A stretch of DNA of 5,032 bases from Deltaproteobacteria bacterium (GCA_030620895.1 JAUXIU010000090.1:1-5032), one strand, 5' to 3'; positions 1-5,032 are shown, counted from the stretch's first letter. Made by a program: numbers and translations. Notes: generated by a model not told the origin, from the letters alone.

Positions 1-73
1 ATACTATATCGCCTTCTTTAAGTAAAAAAATATACCTGTTATACACAACACACAACGTCATAAATAGATGCGC

Positions 74-198
74 ATACAGAGTGTTAGAACAAAGCAGACC
101 AAGGCGCGACGAAGGCGAGGAGTGAGGCGTACTTTGTAGTACGCTGCAACGACGAGCCGAGGAGCAACGCAGGTATGCCAAGTTATAACGCTCTGTAT
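74..198. mobile_element. Small MITE-like inverted-repeat element downstream of grpE
   Basis: A 125-bp non-coding element bounded by terminal inverted repeats. Positions 74-100 match the reverse complement of 172-198 at 21 of 27 bases, and the outer 17 bp (74-90 against 182-198) differ at only two. A TA dinucleotide sits near each end (75-76 and 196-197), as expected for IS630/Tc1-type insertion. TA is self-complementary, however, so it cannot be told apart from the inverted repeat itself. The interior has a perfect 7-bp hairpin at 127-144 flanked by an imperfect GC-rich direct repeat. The element ends 9 bp from the grpE stop codon. It has no reading frame that looks like a protein, so any movement would depend on a transposase elsewhere. 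On the minus strand the hairpin is not followed by a T-run, so it is a poor intrinsic terminator. Calling it mobile is inference from structure alone. Confidence 0.55.
106..170. repeat. GC-rich direct repeat flanking a GTAC-centred hairpin
   Basis: Two imperfect direct copies, at 106-128 and 146-170, share the pattern GCRACGA..G(G/C)CGAGGAG. Between them is the hairpin GCGTACT-TTGT-AGTACGC (127-144), a perfect 7-bp stem with a 4-base loop. The copies are direct, not inverted, so they do not extend the stem. This core is much more GC- and purine-rich than the AT-rich bases on either side, which suggests that it is foreign to its surroundings. Confidence 0.6.
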
Positions 199-207
199 AG
201 TATTTTC

Positions 208-897
208 TTACAGCCTTTCCCTTTCTTTTGTATCATCGTCCGATTCAGATTCATGTTCTGTTTCGGCATTCTCTGCAGACATTTTCTCTTCCTGCCGCAC
301 CCTTTCAGGGGCCCTGCTTACAGCTACCATCGCAGGCCTCAAAAGCCTGCCCTTCAGCATGTAACCTTTCTGGAACTCCTTAATAACAGACTCGGGCTCA
401 TGATTATTACTCTCCTCATGGCTTACCGCCTCATGTATGTTGGGGTTAAATCTCTCTCCGACTGCTGATATCTGCTCAAGCCCAAACTTCTTTAATATTG
501 AAAACAACTGGTCTATTGTAAGACCAACCCCTTCCTTCAAAGATTCGATATCTGTCTTATTATCTATATGGGACAGAGCCCTCTCCATATTATCAACAAC
601 CTGAAGAAGTTCCTTTACCAACCTGTCGTTGGCAAAATCTACAATCTCCTTCTTCTCCTTCTCCATCCTCTTCTTGAAGTTCTCCAAGTCTGCACAACTT
701 CTTAAAAACCGATTATAGTTGTCCTCTGCCTCTCTAGTCTTCTCTTCAAGATGCTCCTTCAATTTGACAACCTCTATTGTAAGCTTATCTATCTTTGCAG
801 TCCCCTTCTTTTTCTTTTCTGACTCATCTTTGTGAGCATCCCTGCCGGCAGTCATCTCATCTGAAGTCGTATATTTGCGCCTGTCCTTATCTTCCAT
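208..897 (-). CDS. grpE: GrpE, nucleotide-exchange factor for DnaK
   Basis: This is a cytoplasmic co-chaperone that releases ADP from DnaK (Hsp70) and so drives the DnaK-DnaJ folding cycle; the family acts as a dimer. The 229-residue product has the expected order. A charged, probably disordered N-terminus covers residues 1-34, and a long charged coiled coil runs to about residue 90. A helical dimerisation segment follows at 92-140. The C-terminal beta domain is at about 141-205, with the family signature around FNPNIHEAVS (150-159) and the block KGYMLKGRLLRPAMVAVS (187-204). An acidic tail (206-229) follows and makes the protein somewhat longer than E. coli GrpE (197 aa). I chose the ATG at 897 because AGAGGT lies just upstream and the protein then begins MEDKDRRKY; extending to an ATG at 987 would add 30 non-GrpE residues inside hrcA. 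The start overlaps the end of hrcA by 11 bp, which suggests translational coupling. Confidence 0.96.
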   Translation of the reverse strand: MEDKDRRKYTTSDEMTAGRDAHKDESEKKKKGTAKIDKLTIEVVKLKEHLEEKTREAEDNYNRFLRSCADLENFKKRMEKEKKEIVDFANDRLVKELLQVVDNMERALSHIDNKTDIESLKEGVGLTIDQLFSILKKFGLEQISAVGERFNPNIHEAVSHEESNNHEPESVIKEFQKGYMLKGRLLRPAMVAVSRAPERVRQEEKMSAENAETEHESESDDDTKERERL

Positions 898-1972
898 AAA
901 TACCTCTAACAGAAAATGATTTATCCATACCCAACCCTCTTTTCCTCTCAAGTATCTCACCCAGCATACTTGCAGTATATCGAACAAGAGGAATGACCAC
1001 AGGGTAATTCATCCTAACAGGGCCGATGACCCCAAGTGTCCCCAGGGTATTTTCTTTATTTCCATAGGGGGCTGTTACAAGGCTACACCCCTCAATACCA
1101 TCAAGTCCATTCTCAAAACCTATATCAACATGAACATCCTTGCTGCGTATACTCTTGTCCAGAAGCCGAACCAGTAGACTCTTTTCCTCAAAGGCCTTGA
1201 ATATCCTTCTAAGCTTTTTTGCGTCTTCGCTAAATTCAGGTTGTTCCAGTATATTCAATCTGCCATCGACATATACATCATCCTTTCTTGACTCTGCCAG
1301 GATCTCCATACCGAGTTTCATGGCCCTTGAGAGAAGCCTGTTGTATAGGTTCTTCTCCTTTCTCATCTCTTCAGTTATCTTTTCCCTCAATTGTGTGAGA
1401 CTCAGCCCCCTTGCAACACTACTTAAATAATTAGACATCTTATCAAGTTCTGCCTGCTTCAAATCCTCATTCATATGGACTACCCTGCTTTGAGTAGTCC
1501 CCAACCTGGATACGAGCACAATGATTATATCACCACCACCTATCCTTATTAACTTTATATGTCTTAAAGCAACATCGTTCAATCTTGGTGCAAGAACAAT
1601 ACCGGCACAATGTGATATATTTGAGAGAACACTTGATGTCTTTTTCATAATCTCATCCAGCTCAAGAGAGTCATTATAATTACCTACTATCATCTTCTTT
1701 ATAGATTTTGTAAGTTCTTTTAATTCTACGAGACTGTCTACATAAAACCTAAAACCCTTTGCCGTCGGCATTCTGCCGGCAGATGTATGGGGTTGCGAAA
1801 GATAACCCATAGCTTCAAGGTCGGCCATGACATTTCTTACCGAAGCCGGGCTCAAATCAGGTGCATATCTGGATGAAATGGTCCTGGAGCTGACAGGCTC
1901 AGCACCCTGTATATAGTCAAAAACTACTGCCTCCAGGATATTTCTTGACCGTTCTGAGAGTTTCTTTGACAT
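887..1972 (-). CDS. hrcA: HrcA, heat-inducible transcription repressor
   Basis: In known systems HrcA is a dimeric DNA-binding repressor that holds class I heat-shock operons (groESL, hrcA-grpE-dnaK-dnaJ) off by binding the CIRCE operator, and needs GroEL to stay active. The 361-residue product shows an N-terminal winged-helix domain at about residues 1-75 (VSSRTISSRY at 27-36, then SPASVRNVMADLEAMGYL). Next comes the strongly conserved stretch PHTSAGRMPTAKGFRFYVD (61-79). A central GAF-like region follows, and the C-terminal family block is GTLGVIGPVRMNYPVVIPLV (311-330). The length is slightly above the usual 340-350; the excess is a tail of about 15 residues after the last conserved helix. 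The start at 1972 fits the N-terminus of the family but has no recognisable Shine-Dalgarno. Bases upstream of it belong to a 9-bp repeat array. No CIRCE site is visible, so autoregulation cannot be shown here. Confidence 0.96.
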   Translation of the reverse strand: MSKKLSERSRNILEAVVFDYIQGAEPVSSRTISSRYAPDLSPASVRNVMADLEAMGYLSQPHTSAGRMPTAKGFRFYVDSLVELKELTKSIKKMIVGNYNDSLELDEIMKKTSSVLSNISHCAGIVLAPRLNDVALRHIKLIRIGGGDIIIVLVSRLGTTQSRVVHMNEDLKQAELDKMSNYLSSVARGLSLTQLREKITEEMRKEKNLYNRLLSRAMKLGMEILAESRKDDVYVDGRLNILEQPEFSEDAKKLRRIFKAFEEKSLLVRLLDKSIRSKDVHVDIGFENGLDGIEGCSLVTAPYGNKENTLGTLGVIGPVRMNYPVVIPLVRYTASMLGEILERKRGLGMDKSFSVRGIYGR

Positions 1973-2061
1973 AATATTGTTTACATGGTTTGCATAGTTC
2001 GCTTGGTTTGTATGGTTTAAATAATATTGTTTACATAGTTGACATGGTTTGCATGGTTTAA
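1971..2061. repeat. Duplicated unit built of 9-bp repeats, abutting hrcA start
   Basis: Two tandem units each begin ATAATATTGTTTACAT and end GGTTTAA. Unit 1 is 1971-2020 (50 bp) and unit 2 is 2021-2061 (41 bp). They differ in length by exactly one 9-mer. Inside, the sequence is a run of degenerate 9-mers of the form TTTRCATGG (TTTACATGG, TTTGCATAG, TTCGCTTGG, TTTGTATGG and so on). The first unit overlaps two bases of the hrcA start codon, so the hrcA ribosome-binding region lies within the repeat. No protein is encoded. The one-repeat length difference suggests expansion and contraction by slippage, which is inference. Confidence 0.75.
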
Positions 2062-2085
2062 ATTAAAAACTGAGCAAAGAAAACA

Positions 2086-2148
2086 AAGTGAACCAGGCAA
2101 ACCAGATAAACAAAGTGAACCTTATAAACCATGTGAACCATAAAACCC
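2086..2148. repeat. Array of 9-bp repeats in opposite orientation
   Basis: Seven consecutive 9-mers in exact phase follow the loose consensus ARRTRAACC: AAGTGAACC, AGGCAAACC, AGATAAACA, AAGTGAACC, TTATAAACC, ATGTGAACC and ATAAAACCC. Each is roughly the reverse complement of the 9-mers at 1971-2061, so the two arrays face each other across about 25 bp of A-rich sequence. Transcripts in either direction could fold into a long imperfect hairpin. Weaker 9-mers in the same phase continue to about 2068. The array lies between the candidate promoter at 2163-2191 and hrcA, so it would form most of the hrcA leader RNA. Confidence 0.7.
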
Positions 2149-2162
2149 TACTATAATTATAA

Positions 2163-2191
2163 AAGATATCAACGGCCTATCTGCTTGTCAA
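2163..2191 (-). promoter_or_regulatory. Candidate sigma-70 promoter for hrcA-grpE
   Basis: On the minus strand a perfect -35 box TTGACA (2186-2191) is followed after 17 bp by TATCTT (2163-2168), which matches 4 of 6 bases of the -10 consensus. It lies in the gap between proB and hrcA, in the right direction and ahead of the repeat arrays. A perfect TATAAT (2156-2161) lies nearby but is 24 bp from the TTGACA, too far for a normal pair. Transcription from here would give a leader of about 180 bases before hrcA. No CIRCE or sigma-32 type sequence accompanies it. Confidence 0.35.
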
Positions 2192-2228
2192 GGGAAGAAA
2201 CCCCCTGGCTATTCGTACGAGCTATATA

Positions 2229-3368
2229 CTACAACACTACCAGATTATCTCTATTTATAACCTCATCATAATATCTATACCCCAATACCTTTTCAATCTC
2301 CGTGGTCTTGACACCTTTAATCCTCTCTATCTCAGATGAGTTATAATTAGATATCCCTCTGGCAAACTCCCTGCCGCTTCTGTCCACACAATGGACAACT
2401 TCACCTGTATCGAACCTGCCATCCACTTTTATTATACCTGAAGGTAAAAGACTTTTACCCTTCTTAACCAGCGCGGCCATTGCCCCGTCATCAATAAATA
2501 CCCTGCCGCTCGGTTTGGCAGAGAATGCTATCCAGTGCTTCCTGCTGGTCAGCCTGTCCTCCTTAGGGAGGAAGATCGTCCCTTCTTCCACGCCACTTAA
2601 AACCCTCTTAACAGCACCCTTCCTTGTCCCATTTGCCACCAGAGTAGGGACACCAAAGTGCGCCGCTTTCCTGGCCGCCTGGACCTTGGACAACATACCC
2701 CCTGTGCCATAAAGGCTATTTACCTTACCTGCCCAATCTAAAATAATATGGTCTACATCATCTACAACCGGTACAAGCCTGGCTTCCTTTTCTTTTCTTG
2801 GGTCTCGATCAAACAACCCGTCGATATCTGTCAACATTATCAACAGGTCTGCCTCAACAAGGTTTGTTACAAGGGCGGCCAGATTATCGTTATCACCAAA
2901 CTTTATCTCATCTACAGCAACGGTATCGTTCTCATTTACAATAGGAATAATATCATAAGCAAAGAGCGTTAAGAGTGTATTCCTTGCATTTAAGAACCGT
3001 TTTCTATCCGCAAGGTCATCGTGTGTCAAAAGAACCTGTGCAACCTTCAATCCAAGGGGGGCAAATGCCCCCTCGTAAAGGGTCATAAGGCTACTCTGTC
3101 CCAAAGCGGCAACTGCCTGCTTCTCGGGAATACTCTTCGGCTTCCTTTTAAGACCCATCTTCTTCATACCGACCGCAATAGCACCTGAGGTGACAAGGAC
3201 TATATCCTTACCAGATCTCTTAATTTCAGATATATCCCGTGCAATATCAATAAATACAGCATCGTTCAGCCCGTCCTCATCATGCCCAACAAGCACAGCA
3301 CTTCCTATCTTCAAAACCATACGCTTTGCATTCTTGATAATCTTCTTTCTGTTTATAACCTTACTCAT
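2229..3368 (-). CDS. proB: Glutamate 5-kinase (ProB) with C-terminal PUA domain
   Basis: This enzyme phosphorylates L-glutamate with ATP to give gamma-glutamyl phosphate, the first and usually proline-inhibited step of proline synthesis. The 379-residue product is close to E. coli ProB (367). The amino-acid kinase domain covers about residues 12-265. It has VLKIGSAVL with the ATP-site lysine K20, VTSGAIAVG (59-67), the substrate loop NENDTVAVDEIKFGDNDNL (145-163), the LTDIDGL nucleotide-site segment (179-185) and GTGGMLSK (221-228). A PUA domain follows at about 280-365. No key residue is missing. The ATG at 3368 is preceded only by a weak purine stretch (AAAGAA), but the N-terminus fits the family. 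proA is not next to it: proB is followed by a 256-bp gap and then hrcA. It follows obgE by 106 bp and is probably cotranscribed with it. Confidence 0.96.
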   Translation of the reverse strand: MSKVINRKKIIKNAKRMVLKIGSAVLVGHDEDGLNDAVFIDIARDISEIKRSGKDIVLVTSGAIAVGMKKMGLKRKPKSIPEKQAVAALGQSSLMTLYEGAFAPLGLKVAQVLLTHDDLADRKRFLNARNTLLTLFAYDIIPIVNENDTVAVDEIKFGDNDNLAALVTNLVEADLLIMLTDIDGLFDRDPRKEKEARLVPVVDDVDHIILDWAGKVNSLYGTGGMLSKVQAARKAAHFGVPTLVANGTRKGAVKRVLSGVEEGTIFLPKEDRLTSRKHWIAFSAKPSGRVFIDDGAMAALVKKGKSLLPSGIIKVDGRFDTGEVVHCVDRSGREFARGISNYNSSEIERIKGVKTTEIEKVLGYRYYDEVINRDNLVVL

Positions 3369-3397
3369 AACTGTTCTTTGATTAATTCAATATTTTT

Positions 3398-3431
3398 AAT
3401 CGGTGTAATCTGATTGCAATCTGTGTAATCG
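3398..3431. repeat. Short degenerate AATCKGTGT repeat between obgE and proB
   Basis: The stretch holds AATCGGTGT, then AATCTGATTGC, then AATCTGTGT and a final AATCG. These are copies of a motif with a period of 9 to 11 bases. In the middle is a perfect 10-bp palindrome, GATTGCAATC (3412-3421). A related TATAATCAGAT sits at the obgE end (3470-3480). It is non-coding and has no T-run that would make it a terminator. It resembles the 9-bp arrays before hrcA in period but not in sequence. Confidence 0.5.
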
Positions 3432-3474
3432 TTTTTCTTACGCTTTTTGCAGTAAAAACAAACAACCTGTATAA

Positions 3475-4494
3475 TCAGATATCTTTCTCCCTCTCCTCTA
3501 TAACCCGTCTACCAACATGATTTACAAGGGCATCAACACCCACACCTGTAATGGCGGAAATCTTAAATACCGTTATACACTTTGATTTAAAAAAATTCAA
3601 TAACTCCTGGACCCTTTCTCGTGCTTCTGTTACATCAATCTTATTTAGAGCAACTACCTGCGGCCTCTCTACAAGTTCCGGTTTAAAGGCATATAATTCT
3701 CTGTTTATATCCTCGTAATCCTTTACAGGGTCCCTGTCTGACTGCGGTATAATATCTATAAGATGTATAAGGATAGTCGTTCGCTCAATATGTTTCAGAA
3801 ATTTTATGCCCAGCCCCCTACCCTCATGGGCACCAACGATGAGACCAGGTATGTCTGCTACTACAAAAGATTCATGCTCTCTGAACCTTACAACACCAAG
3901 GTGTGGTTTTAGCGTCGTAAAGGGGTAGTCGGCCACCTTCGGTTTTACAGCAGATATCCGTGAAATTAACGTTGATTTGCCTGCGTTAGGAAGACCGATA
4001 ATCCCGACATCTGCAAGGAGTTTTAATTCGAATAAGCATTCCCTCACCTCACCATCCTCCCCAGGTTGAGCATATCTTGGTGCCTGATTTGTAGGTGACT
4101 TGAAGAAGTCATTCCCCTTCCCACCCCTTCCTCCTCTCACAATAAGAATCTCCTGTCCGTCTGTAACCATATCAGCTATCAAATCCCCTGTAGACGCATC
4201 TTTAATAACAGTACCTACAGGGACACTGATCTTCAGATTGTGCCCGTTTCTGCCATGACGGTTATTCCCCATGCCATGTGCACCATTCGCGGCTATATGC
4301 TTCCTCTTATATTTAAAATCCAAAAGGGTGGTTAACCTTCTATAAGCCACCACAACAACGTCACCACCTTTACCGCCATCACCTCCATCAGGTCCACCTC
4401 TTGGAACAAACTTCTCCCTGCGGAAGCTCACACATCCTCTACCACCGTGACCGGCCTCGAGATATACCCTTGCCTCATCAATGAATTCAGCCAT
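3475..4494 (-). CDS. obgE: Obg GTPase (ObgE/CgtA), ribosome assembly and stress
   Basis: Obg is an essential, slowly hydrolysing GTPase that binds the 50S subunit during late assembly and links ribosome maturation to growth state and (p)ppGpp. The 339-residue product has the glycine-rich Obg fold at about residues 1-158 (for example GGPDGGDGGKGGD at 33-45) followed by a TRAFAC-class G domain. All GTP motifs are visible: G1 GLPNAGKST (167-175), G2 DYPFTT (189-194), G3 DIPG (214-217), G4 NKID (284-287) and G5 SAI (313-315). It ends soon after the G domain, so it lacks the variable acidic C-terminal extension of E. coli ObgE (390 aa); this short form is common in other phyla. An in-frame TAG lies 9 bases upstream of the ATG at 4494, so the start cannot be much earlier. 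The Shine-Dalgarno (TAGG) is weak. The usual neighbour rpmA lies upstream but is separated by a terminator and a MITE-like element. Confidence 0.97.
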   Translation of the reverse strand: MAEFIDEARVYLEAGHGGRGCVSFRREKFVPRGGPDGGDGGKGGDVVVVAYRRLTTLLDFKYKRKHIAANGAHGMGNNRHGRNGHNLKISVPVGTVIKDASTGDLIADMVTDGQEILIVRGGRGGKGNDFFKSPTNQAPRYAQPGEDGEVRECLFELKLLADVGIIGLPNAGKSTLISRISAVKPKVADYPFTTLKPHLGVVRFREHESFVVADIPGLIVGAHEGRGLGIKFLKHIERTTILIHLIDIIPQSDRDPVKDYEDINRELYAFKPELVERPQVVALNKIDVTEARERVQELLNFFKSKCITVFKISAITGVGVDALVNHVGRRVIEEREKDI

Positions 4495-4547
4495 AAGAGC
4501 CTATTACTATCTAAAAAATTCTCCTCTTTAATATTTCAAAATAGATG

Positions 4548-4735
4548 TATTGAAATAATGTACATAAAGTGAGCGTTACTAAATTTTTGGGGGTACACTC
4601 TTGGCGAAGTTTGCGTCCCTAAAAGGACGAATCTTAAGTGTCTGAGGCCGTAAAGCCGAGTTTTAGGATTCGAGCAAACAAGCCTTAGAATGGGTCAAAA
4701 ATTTTGTAAGAGAACGTATGTACATTATTTCAATA
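4548..4735. mobile_element. MITE-like element of about 188 bp between rpmA and obgE
   Basis: The ends carry a perfect 19-bp inverted repeat, TATTGAAATAATGTACATA at 4548-4566 and its complement at 4717-4735. Symmetry continues inward at nearly constant register: TTAC(T/A)AAATTTTTG (4576-4589 against 4696-4709), GTTTGC (4609-4614 against 4674-4679) and CCTAAAA (4618-4624 against 4661-4667). The whole element could thus fold as one long imperfect hairpin. The ends start with TA, compatible with TA target duplication by an IS630/Tc1-type transposase, although TA is palindromic and so not proof. No protein is encoded. It lies in the 370-base gap between the rpmA stop and the obgE start, where the only other recognisable feature is the rpmA terminator. 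Its terminal sequence differs from that of the element at 74-198. Mobility is inferred; the inverted repeats are seen directly. Confidence 0.65.
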
Positions 4736-4795
4736 TTAATGCATCTAACCCACTTTTTTACGAACGAACCGAAATCTGCATAATAAAGAACCTAC

Positions 4796-4838
4796 AAAAA
4801 AGGCGAGGTCTGGCGGAAATTCCACCCGTGCCTCGCCT
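4796..4838 (-). terminator. Rho-independent terminator of rpmA
   Basis: On the minus strand, GGCGAGG (4831-4837) pairs with CCTCGCC (4802-4808), a perfect 7-bp GC-rich stem. Inside it GGTGG and CCGCC can extend the pairing across a small internal loop. The stem is followed directly by six T residues (4796-4801). It begins about 28 bases after the rpmA stop codon. It should end the rplU-rpmA transcript before obgE. Confidence 0.88.
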
Positions 4839-4864
4839 ATATATAACACACAAGAAGGGACAGA

Positions 4865-5032
4865 TTATACCTGTGTCACATTTACTTCCTTTCTGTGTCC
4901 ACTCGCCCTGTACTCAACTATGCCATCGACCCTGGCAAAGAGTGTATAATCCTTACCTAAACCAACATTAAGACCAGGATGTATTTTCGTTCCTAACTGA
5001 CGAACAAGTATACTGCCGGCCTTAACAAATTG
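4865..5032 (-). CDS. rpmA: 50S ribosomal protein L27 (C-terminal part)
   Basis: L27 is a small protein of the large ribosomal subunit whose N-terminal tail reaches the peptidyl-transferase centre. The last 55 codons are present and read [20 protein letters not shown], then [20 protein letters not shown], ending in VTQV and a TAA stop at 4865-4867. The central GSILVRQ.GTK.HPG.NVG.G.DYTLFA pattern is diagnostic for the family. The N-terminal part (about 30 residues by comparison with typical L27 of about 85 aa) lies beyond the right edge, so the start and any N-terminal cleavage motif cannot be seen. In most bacteria rplU (L21) precedes it and obgE follows; obgE is indeed next here, but after a terminator. 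Confidence 0.95.
   Translation of the reverse strand, partial: QFVKAGSILVRQLGTKIHPGLNVGLGKDYTLFARVDGIVEYRASGHRKEVNVTQV

Noticed and set aside
127..144. Intrinsic terminator of grpE
   Set aside because: The 7-bp hairpin is good, but on the minus strand it is followed by CTCACTCC rather than a T-run.
175..468. Plus-strand reading frame of 97 codons
   Set aside because: Antisense to grpE and explained as its shadow; no family resemblance and no convincing ribosome-binding site.
898..987. A longer grpE start at 987, adding 30 residues
   Set aside because: The extension (MFDILQVCWV...) is hydrophobic, unlike any GrpE N-terminus, and lies within hrcA. The ATG at 897 has AGAGGT at proper distance.
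1971..2148. CRISPR array
   Set aside because: The units are only 9 bp, degenerate and without spacers of constant size, and no cas gene is present.
2156..2191. TTGACA and TATAAT pair as a perfect promoter
   Set aside because: The spacing is 24 bp, far above the normal 16-18. TATCTT at 17 bp is the more reasonable partner.
2213..2220. TCGTACGA palindrome just after the proB stop
   Set aside because: Only 8 bp and not extended by further pairing; no T-run follows. Too short to call.
2748..2972. Plus-strand reading frame of 74 codons inside proB
   Set aside because: Antisense shadow of the conserved kinase domain, with no recognisable motif.
4646..4657. tRNA-like or 6S-like RNA in the element
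   Set aside because: The small hairpins do not make a cloverleaf, there is no TTC-arm sequence or CCA end, and no known RNA family could be recognised.
4690..4971. Plus-strand reading frame of 93 codons
   Set aside because: It runs through the element end, across the terminator and antisense to rpmA; composition and content do not look like a protein.

Overview
The window is ordinary bacterial chromosome of moderate, slightly AT-leaning composition. All five recognisable genes lie on the minus strand. In transcription order (right to left) they are the 3' part of rpmA (ribosomal protein L27), obgE (ribosome-assembly GTPase Obg), proB (glutamate 5-kinase with a PUA domain), hrcA (heat-shock repressor) and grpE (DnaK nucleotide-exchange factor). 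All are full length and intact except rpmA, which is cut by the right edge. The (rplU)-rpmA-obgE-proB order and the hrcA-grpE pair are both familiar in several Gram-negative or deep-branching phyla. The sequence alone does not fix the organism; an uncultured lineage of the Nitrospirota / Planctomycetota / Omnitrophota / former Deltaproteobacteria type is only a guess.

Right part (4495-5032): rpmA ends at 4865 and is followed by a good intrinsic terminator (4796-4838). The 370-base gap before obgE holds that terminator and an element of about 188 bp with 19-bp perfect terminal inverted repeats (4548-4735), which looks like a MITE. Nothing else is recognisable there. obgE is therefore probably transcribed separately from rpmA, although no convincing obgE promoter was found.

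Middle (2229-4494): obgE and proB are separated by 106 bp carrying a short degenerate repeat based on AATCKGTGT (3398-3431). Downstream of proB is a 256-bp gap. It contains a candidate sigma-70 promoter (2163-2191) and two arrays of degenerate 9-bp repeats in opposite orientation (1971-2061 and 2086-2148). The repeats run right up to the hrcA start codon.

Left part (1-1972): hrcA and grpE overlap by 11 bp and form a tight heat-shock operon, but no CIRCE operator (TTAGCACTC-N9-GAGTGCTAA) is visible in the window. Just past the grpE stop is a second small inverted-repeat element (74-198), with a GTAC-centred hairpin flanked by a GC-rich direct repeat. A dnaK or dnaJ gene may follow beyond the left edge.

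The genes are housekeeping: ribosome assembly, the first step of proline synthesis, and chaperone regulation. The noteworthy material is all intergenic: two unrelated MITE-like elements and two families of short-period repeats, one in or beside every gap. I see no evidence for a novel protein system.
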